64,000 bases of DNA from NCBI GenBank assembly GCA_945898095.1, contig CAMDHE010000001.1:61512-125511 (forward strand), in the 5' to 3' direction. The notes below the pieces were generated by a model. That model had not been told where the DNA came from. It did no database searches and worked only from the letters and a program-made list of their open reading frames with translations. Position 1 is the first letter of the stretch, and each line of letters opens with the position of its first letter. This DNA comes from Roseateles toxinivorans (GTDB taxonomy: Bacteria > Pseudomonadota > Gammaproteobacteria > Burkholderiales > Burkholderiaceae_C). The translations under genes were made by a program, and so were the position numbers. Of this stretch, positions 45,212 to 53,242 are shown piece by piece.

Positions 45212-45963
45212 GCACGATTTCTCCGCCACAGCCGCCGCTGCTGTCGATAGCTGTTCAGAGCAAAGCCTTCGGGCCGAAAGAGATTCTTGGGAATGTCTCT
45301 CTCGATATATTTCCGGGCGAAATTGTGACTCTGTTGGGAGCGAGTGGCTGCGGCAAGAGCTCGCTCCTGCGGTTGATCGCCGGACTTGATCAAAGCTACG
45401 ACGGGAAGATTTCGTTAAGCGGTAAAGAGCTCACCGGTATCACGCAACAGATAGGGTTTATCTTCCAAGAGCCACGTTTGATGCCTTGGTTGACGGTCGC
45501 AGAAAACGTGGCATTTCAGGCAAAGTCGCCCCGCAATGAACGCGCCACAGTTTCCGCATTGTTGGAGGAGGTTGGCCTGTTTGGAACGGAGGAATTGCTG
45601 CCGAAGCAGTTGTCCGGTGGTATGGCTCAGCGCGTGTCGATTGCTAGAGGGATGTTCTCCAAGCCTGATCTGCTTTTGCTGGATGAGCCCTTTAGCGCGG
45701 TGGATGCGTTCACGCGGATGAAATTGCAGGACTTGCTGCTCAATATGCTGCGACTGCACAGGAACACAGTGCTTATGGTGACCCACGATATCGACGAGGC
45801 CATCTACCTGAGTGATCGGATCGTGGTGATTGGCGGACAACCTGGCATCATTCGGGAAATCATCGAGGTCGATTTCCCCCGACCCCGCGACCGCCGCGAC
45901 GCCACTCTTACCGGCCTACGGGCCAAAGTGCTTGACGCACTCCATGGCATCAACGTGATCTGA
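45208..45963 (+). CDS. NitT/TauT-family ABC ATPase
   Basis: The ATPase of the sulfonate-type importer, 251 aa. Walker A is GASGCGKSS, the Q-loop FQEPRLMPWLTVAENV is the SsuB/TauB form, the signature is LSGGMAQRVSIARGM, Walker B LLLLDEPFSAVDAF, H-loop VTHDIDEAIYL. ATG overlaps the permease stop codon (ATGA). Confidence 0.93.
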   Translation: MSTISPPQPPLLSIAVQSKAFGPKEILGNVSLDIFPGEIVTLLGASGCGKSSLLRLIAGLDQSYDGKISLSGKELTGITQQIGFIFQEPRLMPWLTVAENVAFQAKSPRNERATVSALLEEVGLFGTEELLPKQLSGGMAQRVSIARGMFSKPDLLLLDEPFSAVDAFTRMKLQDLLLNMLRLHRNTVLMVTHDIDEAIYLSDRIVVIGGQPGIIREIIEVDFPRPRDRRDATLTGLRAKVLDALHGINVI

Positions 45964-46158
45964 GATACAAAACTTTCATCTCAGCCCTTACCCTGATGGT
46001 GCCGCGCCGGGCGATTGAGCCAATGCGCCAATTTACCGGATGTCAACCGGGGGGAATATGGCCCTCAGGGAAATTTGCGCAACAATCCGGCCGGACGCCG
46101 TCAACCGCAGAACCACTTCTGGCGCGCTGCCGGTGATGATGCTTGCTCGCTCCATCCG

Positions 46159-47232
46159 ATGTGGGAGAACCTATTGACGCCGCCTGTCACCGCCTTGCCG
46201 CAGTCGAAGCTCGCGAAAGTTGCTCATCTTGTGATCAAGATTTCCCCCGGGTGCGCATTGGCGGGCGTGATCGCCATGGCGGCCACCTTGGTCTCAACCC
46301 TGCACGGCGGACCGCAACTGCTTTATGCCTTGTTTTTCGGCGTGGCGTTTCACTTTCTCAGTTCGGACCCCAAAGCAAAGCCCGGGATTGAATTCTGCTC
46401 ACGCACGGTCTTGCGCCTTGGTGTGGGCTTGCTGGGCGCACGAATCACTGGCGCGCAGATCGCGGGGCTGGGTTGGTCAACGGCTGCGATAGTGATCGGT
46501 GCTGTGCTGACGACCCTGTTTCTTGGCTATCTGCTGGGAAAGCGTCTTGGGCTGACTCGCGCTCAAGGCGTGTTGTCGGGCGGGTCTGTGGCCATCTGCG
46601 GTGCATCGGCAGCGCTGGCCATTTCATCGGTCTTGCCGCGAAACAAGGAAAACGAGCGCTTTACCCTGATGGTGGTGGTCACCGTGACCGTCTTGTCCAC
46701 GGTTGCCATGGTGACCTACCCATTGATTGCGAAGTTTTTGCATTTGCCGCCTGAGTTGGCGGGCCTATTTCTGGGCGGAACGATTCACGATGTAGCCCAG
46801 GTGGTAGGCGCGGGCTATATGCTGAATCATGAAACAGGCGACTACGCGACGATCGTTAAATTGTTTCGTGTCTCGATGCTGGCCGTCGTCGTCGTCGTTA
46901 TATCCAGCATGTTCAAGGCCGAAAGAGAGCGGCATGAAAATGGAACCTCGACGGCAAAGCAAGCCATGGTTCCCTGGTTTTTATGGGTATTTGTTGCGCT
47001 GGTGGCGATCAACTCATTGGGCTATGTATCCACAGCAGTTCAGCAGAGTTTAAATACGGTGTCGCGGTTGTGCTTGGTCGTGGCAATTGCGGCCTTGGGT
47101 ATCAAGACCTCGTTTCGTCAATTGTCCAAAGCGGGCTGGCGCCCCTTCACCTTGCTGCTGGCAGAAACTGTGTGGATGGCCGCCTTCGTACTTGCCGCAA
47201 TCTATCTGCGCAGCGTAGGACTCCAGGCATAA
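46159..47232 (+). CDS. YeiH/TauZ-family putative sulfate exporter
   Basis: A membrane protein of about 357 aa with roughly ten hydrophobic spans, in the UPF0324/YeiH family, TauZ of Paracoccus being the best-known member. Typical segments are GVAFHFLSSDPKAKPGIEFCSRTVLRLGVGLLGARITG, LSGGSVAICGASAALAISSVLP and GLFLGGTIHDVAQVVGAGYML. The ORF track begins at TTG 46015, adding 48 residues that look non-coding, so I take ATG 46159. In taurine degraders this family is proposed to expel sulfate or sulfite made by desulfonation, which is the main reason I read the segment as sulfonate-related. Confidence 0.85.
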   Translation: MWENLLTPPVTALPQSKLAKVAHLVIKISPGCALAGVIAMAATLVSTLHGGPQLLYALFFGVAFHFLSSDPKAKPGIEFCSRTVLRLGVGLLGARITGAQIAGLGWSTAAIVIGAVLTTLFLGYLLGKRLGLTRAQGVLSGGSVAICGASAALAISSVLPRNKENERFTLMVVVTVTVLSTVAMVTYPLIAKFLHLPPELAGLFLGGTIHDVAQVVGAGYMLNHETGDYATIVKLFRVSMLAVVVVVISSMFKAERERHENGTSTAKQAMVPWFLWVFVALVAINSLGYVSTAVQQSLNTVSRLCLVVAIAALGIKTSFRQLSKAGWRPFTLLLAETVWMAAFVLAAIYLRSVGLQA

Positions 47233-47269
47233 CCCGCAGGAGTGCGATCTTTTCAACAGCGCCAAACCA

Positions 47270-47452
47270 CCCCGCATTCCGGCCTTTGGCCTCATGACGG
47301 GCTACAAAAAACCTGCCCTGTAGCCCGTCATGCAGCGCAGCGCAATGCGGGGCCAAGCTTGCCAAACCGCCCCGCATTCCGGCCTTTGGCCTCATGACGG
47401 GCTACAAAAAACGCGCCTTGTAGCCCGCCATGCAGCGCAGCGCAATGCGGGG
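47270..47452. repeat. REP-like array B (two 100-bp tandem units)
   Basis: Four half-repeats alternate in orientation: CCCCGCATTCC..GGGCTAC at 47270-47305 and 47370-47405, and TGTAGCCCG..GCGGGG at 47319-47352 and 47419-47452. The two units are spaced exactly 100 bp. They lie between convergent yeiH-like and CHAT genes and could also help stop transcription or protect 3' ends. Confidence 0.9.
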
Positions 47453-47466
47453 CCAAGCTTGCCAGC

Positions 47467-50400
47467 CTATTTCCAGTTCCCCATCAAGATGAACGGCGCC
47501 CAAAAGAACGGGTGCTGGTAACGCGGCTGGGCTTGCAGGGCGAGCTGGGCCTGGCGTAGCGCTTCGATCTTGCTCAAATGCAGGGTCTGGCGCTTGCGGT
47601 ACATGTCGGCCATCAGGGCGGCGGTGCTCTGGTCGGCCACCGGCCACAGCGTTGCCAGCACGGCGCGGGCACCTTGCTGCTGGGCGATCACGCCAAAGCC
47701 TTCGATCTCGCGGCCTTGCTCATCCCGGCCGCCGCCCAGGCCGGTATCGCAGGCTGACAAGGTCAGCAGATCGACCTGGTCGAAACGGTAATTCTGCTGC
47801 CGGATGTCGCCCAGCGTCAGCTGTTGCCCGTCACCCAGCAGCAGGAATGAATTGACCTCGGTGCCCGGGCTGAAACGGAAATGGCTGGCGATATGCAGCA
47901 CCGGAAACTGCCGCTGGCTGACGTCCTTCAAGCGCTGCGCGGTGAAGGCGCCATCGAGGTAGACCTCGCCGGCCAAGGCCGCTGATTTGTCGGCAGCCTT
48001 GCCGCCATTGCCACCGCGCACGATGCCCCTGATCTCGGCCTCAACCCCCGGCAGCGGCGCAAACTCGCCGAGTTGGCGCGTCACGCCCAGACCCGCGGCC
48101 TGCCATTGCGGCGCCACCGCATCGCGCAGCCGCTCCCGCGCCACGCTGGTGTAAAGCGGCAGGTTCCAGCGCTGCGCCAGATAGCGCCGGCCATCGTGCA
48201 GCGCGCCGAAAGGCAGGTAGCGCAGCGCACCATCCAGCGACAGCATCACGGTGCGCGCGCCGGCCTGTTCAAGATCCTTGGCAACCGGTGCGATCAGCAA
48301 CTGATAGAGCGCCTGCGCAGCCGGCAGCGGATCCGATTTCGGGTCGCGCAGCAGCCGCCGGAAGGTAGCGATCTGGCGGTTCAAGTCCTTGGCGCTGACC
48401 TTGCTGCTGCGCGCCAGTTGCACGCCCGGGCCGGTCAGCAGCAGGTTGACCTGGTCCTCGCTCAGATAGATCTGCAGCAGCAGCGAGCCCTGGCCGAGGC
48501 CGGCGAGCATGCTGCGCAAATCAGCCAGCGCCTTGACGCTCGACTCGGCCAGCTCCACCTGCCGCGCCGGCCCCTGGCGCGCAAAGTCCTCGCGCATCGC
48601 CGTCATGGAGGCATCGAATGCCGTTTGCGCCACCTTCAGGTCGGCCGCCAAGCTGAGCTGGCGCTGCTTTTGCTCGGCGCTGAGGCCTTGCTTGCCCAGC
48701 TTGAGCAAGCCCTGCTGCTCTGCGCCGATGGCAGCCAGTTGGCCCGAGATCTCCTGATAGCGGCTCATCCAGCCCTGTTCGGTCGGGTTGTAGCCGATGC
48801 GGGTGCGGCCCGGGTCGGGCGTGGCGCTGCGGCGGATGAAGTCGAACTGTTCGTCCTCCTTCAGCATGTCGAGCACCATCTGCGCTTCGGGCAGCCGGCC
48901 GGCATCGGTCAACGCCGAGGCCAGCCGCTGATAGGTCGAAGCGACCGAATCGGTATAACTGCGCAATTCGGTGCTGCCGATTCCGGCCGCCTGTTCACGC
49001 ATCGCCTGGTAATTGTTGACCGCCTGTTTCAACAGAGTTATGGCAAACGGCCGGTCATTCGAGGCCAGATGCATCGACGCCAGACCGGCCAGCGCCAGCG
49101 CCGTGTTCGGATGCGCCGGGCCCGAAGTATTCTGATAAATGCTCAAAGCGCGTTGTTGCAGCGGCATGGCCTGCGCTGGCAGACCGAGGGCGACATTGAT
49201 CTGTGCCATTGTCTGCAGGCTGGCTGCAAGGTCGGTATGCCAGGCGCCGAGCGACTTCTCGCGGATCGCCAGTGCCCGCTGTTGTAGCGGCAGGGCCTGT
49301 TCCGGATGACCGCCAGCCAGGTGGGCGGCGGCGAGGTTGTTGAGGATTGCTGCCACGCCGGGATGTTCGGGCCCGAGGGCTTTCTCGCGGATCGCCAAGG
49401 CACGTTCGAGCAGCGGCACAGCCAGGGCGTCCTGGCCCAGGGCAATATGCGTCTGTGCCAGGTTGTTCAGCATCTGCGCCGTGTTCGGATGCGCGGGGCC
49501 GAGCGTCTTTTCATAAATCGCCAGCGCCCGCAGCCTTATCGGCAATGCCTTGTCAAACTGCCCCATCCGGGTGTAGGTCGTGGCCAGATTGCTGAGACTT
49601 CCCGCCAGGTTCAGATGCTCGGGGCCGAGCGTTTGCTCGAAGATCGCTGCAGCCCGCTGCTGCAAGGGCAGGGCCTTGTCGAAGCTGGCCATGGCGCCAT
49701 AGGTCGAGGCCAGATTGTTCAGACTGGTGGCTGTGGCTGGATGGCTTGGCCCTAAGGTTTTTTCATGGATTGAAAGACTGCGCAGTTGCAGCGGCAAAGC
49801 GAGGTCACGCCTGCCAAGCACCGCATAGTTGTCAGCCAGATTGTTCAGCAAGGCCGCTGTGTCGGGGTGCTCTGGGCCGCGTGTTTTTTCCTGAATCGCC
49901 AGTGCGCGCAAACGCAGCGGCAAGGCTTTGTCAGGCATACCAAGAGCGGTTTCGACCAAAGCCAGATTACTCAAACTCGTTGCGATCAGCGGGTCTTCAG
50001 GCGCCAGCGCTTTTTCCCGGAATGCCAGCGCCTGTTGAAGAAGCTGCGAGGCCTTGCCGTACTGCCCGGTCTGATACAAGACTGCGGCCAGATTGTGCAG
50101 ACTTACCGCGATCAACGGATCCCCAGGCGGAAGCAGTTTTTCGCGGATCGCCAGAGCTCGCTGGTGCAGTGCCTGGGCCTCGGCGTAATGGGTCATTGCC
50201 GCCTGGTTCATGGCCAGATTGTTCAAGCTGGCGGCCACGTCCAGATGAACTGGCCCAAAGGCTCGCTCCCTGATCGCGATGACTCTCTGGTTGATCTGCA
50301 ATGCTTGCTGGTGCTGGGCCAATGCTGAGTGGGTCTCGGCGAGGTAGTGCAGGGCAACGGCAGTCTGCAGATGTTCGGTGCCTGAAGTCGATTCGGCAAT

Positions 50401-50709
50401 GGCTACGGCCCGCAACAGCAGCGCCTGCGCAGTCTTGTGGTTCCCCAAGGCGGATTCGGCCTGACCTGAGAGCGTCAGCGCATCGCCGACCTGAGCGTCT
50501 GCAGCGCCCGGCAACTGCCCGGCCAGCGCCAGAGCTTGCTCGCTGAGGACCTTGGCATGCTTGAAATCACGACGGTCGATGGCCGCCTGCGCCTCCTGAA
50601 TCAAGCGCGCCAAATCCGGCCCCGCCGGTTGTGCACCAGCCGTGACGACAATCAGCAGCAAAGGCAACAAAATGACTTTCAACCCGGCCTTGCCCCACTT
50701 CATCCCCAT
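47467..50709 (-). CDS. Secreted TPR-CHAT protease-like protein
   Basis: A large protein of about 1080 aa (starting at M just after GGAG; the track start lies in a REP). A signal peptide (LKVILLPLLLIVVTAGAQPAG) is followed by about a dozen tetratricopeptide repeats of the kinesin-light-chain kind (LNNLA, PLQQRALAIREK, LGPEHP) up to around residue 640. Then comes a linker helix region and a C-terminal CHAT domain. The caspase-like dyad is His943 in LHIASHF and Cys987 in LSACDTG. The CHAT family includes proteases activated by TPR-sensed partners, some in defence (Craspase). No CRISPR or gasdermin-like gene is adjacent. The target is unknown. Confidence 0.9.
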   Translation of the reverse strand: MGMKWGKAGLKVILLPLLLIVVTAGAQPAGPDLARLIQEAQAAIDRRDFKHAKVLSEQALALAGQLPGAADAQVGDALTLSGQAESALGNHKTAQALLLRAVAIAESTSGTEHLQTAVALHYLAETHSALAQHQQALQINQRVIAIRERAFGPVHLDVAASLNNLAMNQAAMTHYAEAQALHQRALAIREKLLPPGDPLIAVSLHNLAAVLYQTGQYGKASQLLQQALAFREKALAPEDPLIATSLSNLALVETALGMPDKALPLRLRALAIQEKTRGPEHPDTAALLNNLADNYAVLGRRDLALPLQLRSLSIHEKTLGPSHPATATSLNNLASTYGAMASFDKALPLQQRAAAIFEQTLGPEHLNLAGSLSNLATTYTRMGQFDKALPIRLRALAIYEKTLGPAHPNTAQMLNNLAQTHIALGQDALAVPLLERALAIREKALGPEHPGVAAILNNLAAAHLAGGHPEQALPLQQRALAIREKSLGAWHTDLAASLQTMAQINVALGLPAQAMPLQQRALSIYQNTSGPAHPNTALALAGLASMHLASNDRPFAITLLKQAVNNYQAMREQAAGIGSTELRSYTDSVASTYQRLASALTDAGRLPEAQMVLDMLKEDEQFDFIRRSATPDPGRTRIGYNPTEQGWMSRYQEISGQLAAIGAEQQGLLKLGKQGLSAEQKQRQLSLAADLKVAQTAFDASMTAMREDFARQGPARQVELAESSVKALADLRSMLAGLGQGSLLLQIYLSEDQVNLLLTGPGVQLARSSKVSAKDLNRQIATFRRLLRDPKSDPLPAAQALYQLLIAPVAKDLEQAGARTVMLSLDGALRYLPFGALHDGRRYLAQRWNLPLYTSVARERLRDAVAPQWQAAGLGVTRQLGEFAPLPGVEAEIRGIVRGGNGGKAADKSAALAGEVYLDGAFTAQRLKDVSQRQFPVLHIASHFRFSPGTEVNSFLLLGDGQQLTLGDIRQQNYRFDQVDLLTLSACDTGLGGGRDEQGREIEGFGVIAQQQGARAVLATLWPVADQSTAALMADMYRKRQTLHLSKIEALRQAQLALQAQPRYQHPFFWAPFILMGNWK

Positions 50710-51141
50710 GCGCATCTCCAGGATTTTTATCAAGTGCCGCAGCATCAGCCAATTCAGGTTTTTTGGCAAATAAATCAAATTTTGCCCTTCGATGCCGCCC
50801 CGTAACACGACCCGTAGCCCGCCATGCAGCGCAGCGCAATGCGGGAAAAACCGCGCCAAACCACCCCGCATTCCGGCCTTTGGCCTCATGACGGGCTACA
50901 AAATCCGGCCCGTACCCTATGGGTAGCCCGCCATGCAGCGCAGCGAAATGCGGGATCAACCGAGCCGATCCGACGACCCGCATTCCGGCCTTCGGCCTCC
51001 TGACGGGCTACAAAAGACAGCCCTGTAGCCCGCCATGCAGCGCAGCGCAATGCGGGGAAAATCGTGTCAAGCCCAAGCCCGTTCCGGCCGCCGGCCCCTT
51101 CGACAAGGTGAGCGCGGGCGTCGTCCTTGCTTTTGCGCTGA
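50710..51141. other. Intergenic region filled with REP-like repeats
   Basis: About 430 bp between the CHAT gene and the propeller gene, both on the minus strand. REP array C takes up most of it. The promoter of the CHAT gene should lie in the AT-rich stretch at about 50745-50800. The remaining 85 bp near 51060-51140 show nothing I recognise. Confidence 0.6.
50814..51057. repeat. REP-like array C (five half-repeats)
   Basis: Half-repeats lie at 50814-50845, 50864-50899, 50923-50954, 50977-51011 and 51025-51057, in alternating orientation. They match array B closely, with a few base changes (for example CAGCGAAATG in the third). Spacers vary from 13 to 23 bp. Confidence 0.88.
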
Positions 51142-52278
51142 TCAGGGCTTTTGCAGCGCCTTTTTCCAGTCGCGATAGAGGTCCAGATCAACCCCGTCGG
51201 GATAGTTCAGATAGCCCGGCAGATGGCCTTTCACGCCGAGCACGCCGTATTGCCAGATGATGGCCTTGGTTTTGCGGTCGACGACGATGACGCGGTCGTG
51301 CAGGTCGTCGACGATCAGCACATCGCCGGTTTCGGGCAGCTCGCGTGCGATCGATGGGTGGTCGAGGGCCTGTTCGCCTTCCTTGAAGAAATAGTCCCAG
51401 CTCGGTTTGCCGGTGGCGGGGTCGAAGATCACGACCCGGCCCGGCTTGCTGAAATCGGCCACGATGACCTGTTTGCCATCGACGGTCGGGAACGCATCCG
51501 ACGGATAGCGGATATTCGGCGCCCGCACGCTCCACAACAGCTTGCCGGCGCGGGTGATGCGCGAGATCCAGGCGCCGGTGATTTCGCTGACCAGGATGTC
51601 GCCGTTTTCCATCGGCGTGGCGCCGTTTGGATGCCCCAGTTGATGCGGCGGGTTGTGGCGGCATTTGCCCGGTTCTCCCCATTGGGTGGCGATGCTGTTG
51701 TCCTTCGGATCGATGATCAGCACGCGGCAATTGCGGATGTCGGCGGTCATGAACTTTCCATCGGCCAGCAGATGCGCATCGTCCGGATAGTTCAGCAGCC
51801 CGGCCGATTTGCCGCGCCGGTCGGGCACGCCATAGGTCCAGGTGATCGCGCGCGCCTCGTAGTCGACGATGTGGACATCGAAGTTGTCTTCTTCGCTGAC
51901 CGCGAGCTGGCGGCCATCGGCTGAGAAGTTCACATCCTCATTGCCGCGATAGAGCAGCAGGTTCGGCGAAGGGAACTCCCAGATGATGCGTTTGTCGGGC
52001 GCGATCTCGATCAGCCGGTTATTGCGCCGGTCGGCAATCACGATTGGGTAGGGCAGCGGTTTGCCCCAGGAGGCGACCGGGTTCTTGCGGTTGCCGGTGA
52101 CCGGCGGAATCGGCGGCAATTTGACGCCACTCGAAACGATGCCTGCACCTGTCATTTCGGCCGTGACCTGCACCGCGACACCGGGTTCTTTTGGCGGCTT
52201 TTCAGACTTGGCCGCAAGCGCCGGCGCTGCCAGCAGCAAGCTCGCGAAGAGGGTGGCGATGAGGTGAGGTTGCTGCAT
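51142..52278 (-). CDS. Secreted beta-propeller (PQQ/NHL-like) protein
   Basis: About 378 aa from MQQPHL, with signal peptide LFASLLLAAPALAA. Repeated blade-like segments of 45-50 aa follow: IVIADRRNNRLIEIAPDKRIIWEF, VHIVDYEARAITWTYG, RVLIIDPKDNSIATQW, RVVIFDPATGKPSWDY, RVIVVDRKTKAIIWQYG. These show the D-x-x-x-x-x-I-x-W pattern of PQQ-like and NHL propellers. No catalytic residue stands out. A binding or signalling role in the periplasm is possible. The carbonic anhydrase gene lies 94 bp upstream on the same strand. Confidence 0.7.
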   Translation of the reverse strand: MQQPHLIATLFASLLLAAPALAAKSEKPPKEPGVAVQVTAEMTGAGIVSSGVKLPPIPPVTGNRKNPVASWGKPLPYPIVIADRRNNRLIEIAPDKRIIWEFPSPNLLLYRGNEDVNFSADGRQLAVSEEDNFDVHIVDYEARAITWTYGVPDRRGKSAGLLNYPDDAHLLADGKFMTADIRNCRVLIIDPKDNSIATQWGEPGKCRHNPPHQLGHPNGATPMENGDILVSEITGAWISRITRAGKLLWSVRAPNIRYPSDAFPTVDGKQVIVADFSKPGRVVIFDPATGKPSWDYFFKEGEQALDHPSIARELPETGDVLIVDDLHDRVIVVDRKTKAIIWQYGVLGVKGHLPGYLNYPDGVDLDLYRDWKKALQKP

Positions 52279-52372
52279 GGTTGGCTTGCCTGCTGGATGA
52301 ACAAGCCACACCATGCCCGACCGGCTGCGCCACATTCTTGATGGTTCTCAAGCCTTGATGGAACGGCTAGCT

Positions 52373-53134
52373 TTAACGCCCTTCGCTGACGCTGCGGCCA
52401 TGCAGCGGCTGCACAGGCCTTGCGTTATCAGGGAACAGCTGGTGCAGGCTTGCCAGTTGCGCGCTTGACAGTTGCAGCGGCTGCTTCAGCACCAGCCACA
52501 GCACGCCCTCGGTGCAGGGTGGCGCGGTCAGCGAGCCGGCATAGCTGTAATAGCCGCGCTCAGCCGGCAGCCATTGCGCCGGGTCGATCGCCGGCAGCTT
52601 GTGTTCAGCCTTGTCGCTGCGCGCTGGCATCTGCGGCAGCAAGCCGGCCATTGCCTTGTTTTCGGCGCCTTGCCTGAACATCAGCACCAGCGAGACCAAT
52701 TGGCCCGACCGGCTCTTGTGCAGAAAATGCATGGCCAGCGGGAACTCTTCGCCCTGCAAGCGGTCGCCGCCGGGCGTGTGGAAATGGAATTGCTGCAAGC
52801 TCAAGTGCTCAGTGCCGATCGTCAGCTGGCTGCCTTTGGCAATGCGCACCCGCACCGTATGGCCATCGTTGACGATGCTGGCCGGCGCGCTGCGGTAGTC
52901 GAACTGCAGCGGCTTGGCGGTCTGGTTGATGCTGGCGCTGGTGATGTCGATCGGCGATTGCCGCTGGCCGCGCCCGCACAAAGCGTAGTCAGGTTGCATC
53001 CCGGCCCAATGCTCGGGACCCTGGTCGCCGCTGTATTGCCAATGCAGCTTGTCGGCTGCGGCTGCCGACGACAGGGCAGCCAAGCACAAGGCCAGGCCGG
53101 CGAAGAGTTTTTTCGGAAAACGGGTGCTTGGCAT
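52373..53134 (-). CDS. Alpha-type carbonic anhydrase with altered second shell
   Basis: A periplasmic alpha-carbonic anhydrase-family protein, 253 aa, signal peptide to SSAAAAD. QSPIDI and the zinc histidines in QFHFHTP and AMHFLHK are present, and YSYAGSLTAPPCTEGVLWLVL matches the conserved C-terminal block including the Thr199 equivalent. By alignment to known bacterial members (HFHVPSEN...MEAHFVH), the Glu106 equivalent is Gly (TPGGD) and the Glu117 equivalent is Ala. Both normally tune the zinc-bound water, so activity may be low or changed. Confidence 0.85.
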   Translation of the reverse strand: MPSTRFPKKLFAGLALCLAALSSAAAADKLHWQYSGDQGPEHWAGMQPDYALCGRGQRQSPIDITSASINQTAKPLQFDYRSAPASIVNDGHTVRVRIAKGSQLTIGTEHLSLQQFHFHTPGGDRLQGEEFPLAMHFLHKSRSGQLVSLVLMFRQGAENKAMAGLLPQMPARSDKAEHKLPAIDPAQWLPAERGYYSYAGSLTAPPCTEGVLWLVLKQPLQLSSAQLASLHQLFPDNARPVQPLHGRSVSEGR

Positions 53135-53242
53135 CAGGCGTCGAGCCTAGCGGATTGGGGCCGCAGCACCTTGATGCAGATTGGTTGTTGCATCGCGCAG
53201 TTGCTGGATCTGGCACAGTCGGCCATCAGCTCAGCTCGATGG

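Noticed and set aside
46015-46158. 48-codon TTG-started extension of the YeiH-like protein
   Set aside because: Hydrophilic, unlike the family; a start at ATG 46159 gives the usual length.
47270-51057. Possible CRISPR array
   Set aside because: Repeats are palindromic, alternate in orientation and have short uneven spacers; no cas gene is present. They are REP-like.
52472-53242. 257-codon N-terminal extension of acetoacetyl-CoA synthetase
   Set aside because: It lies antisense to the carbonic anhydrase gene and exceeds the family length; ATG 53243 fits.
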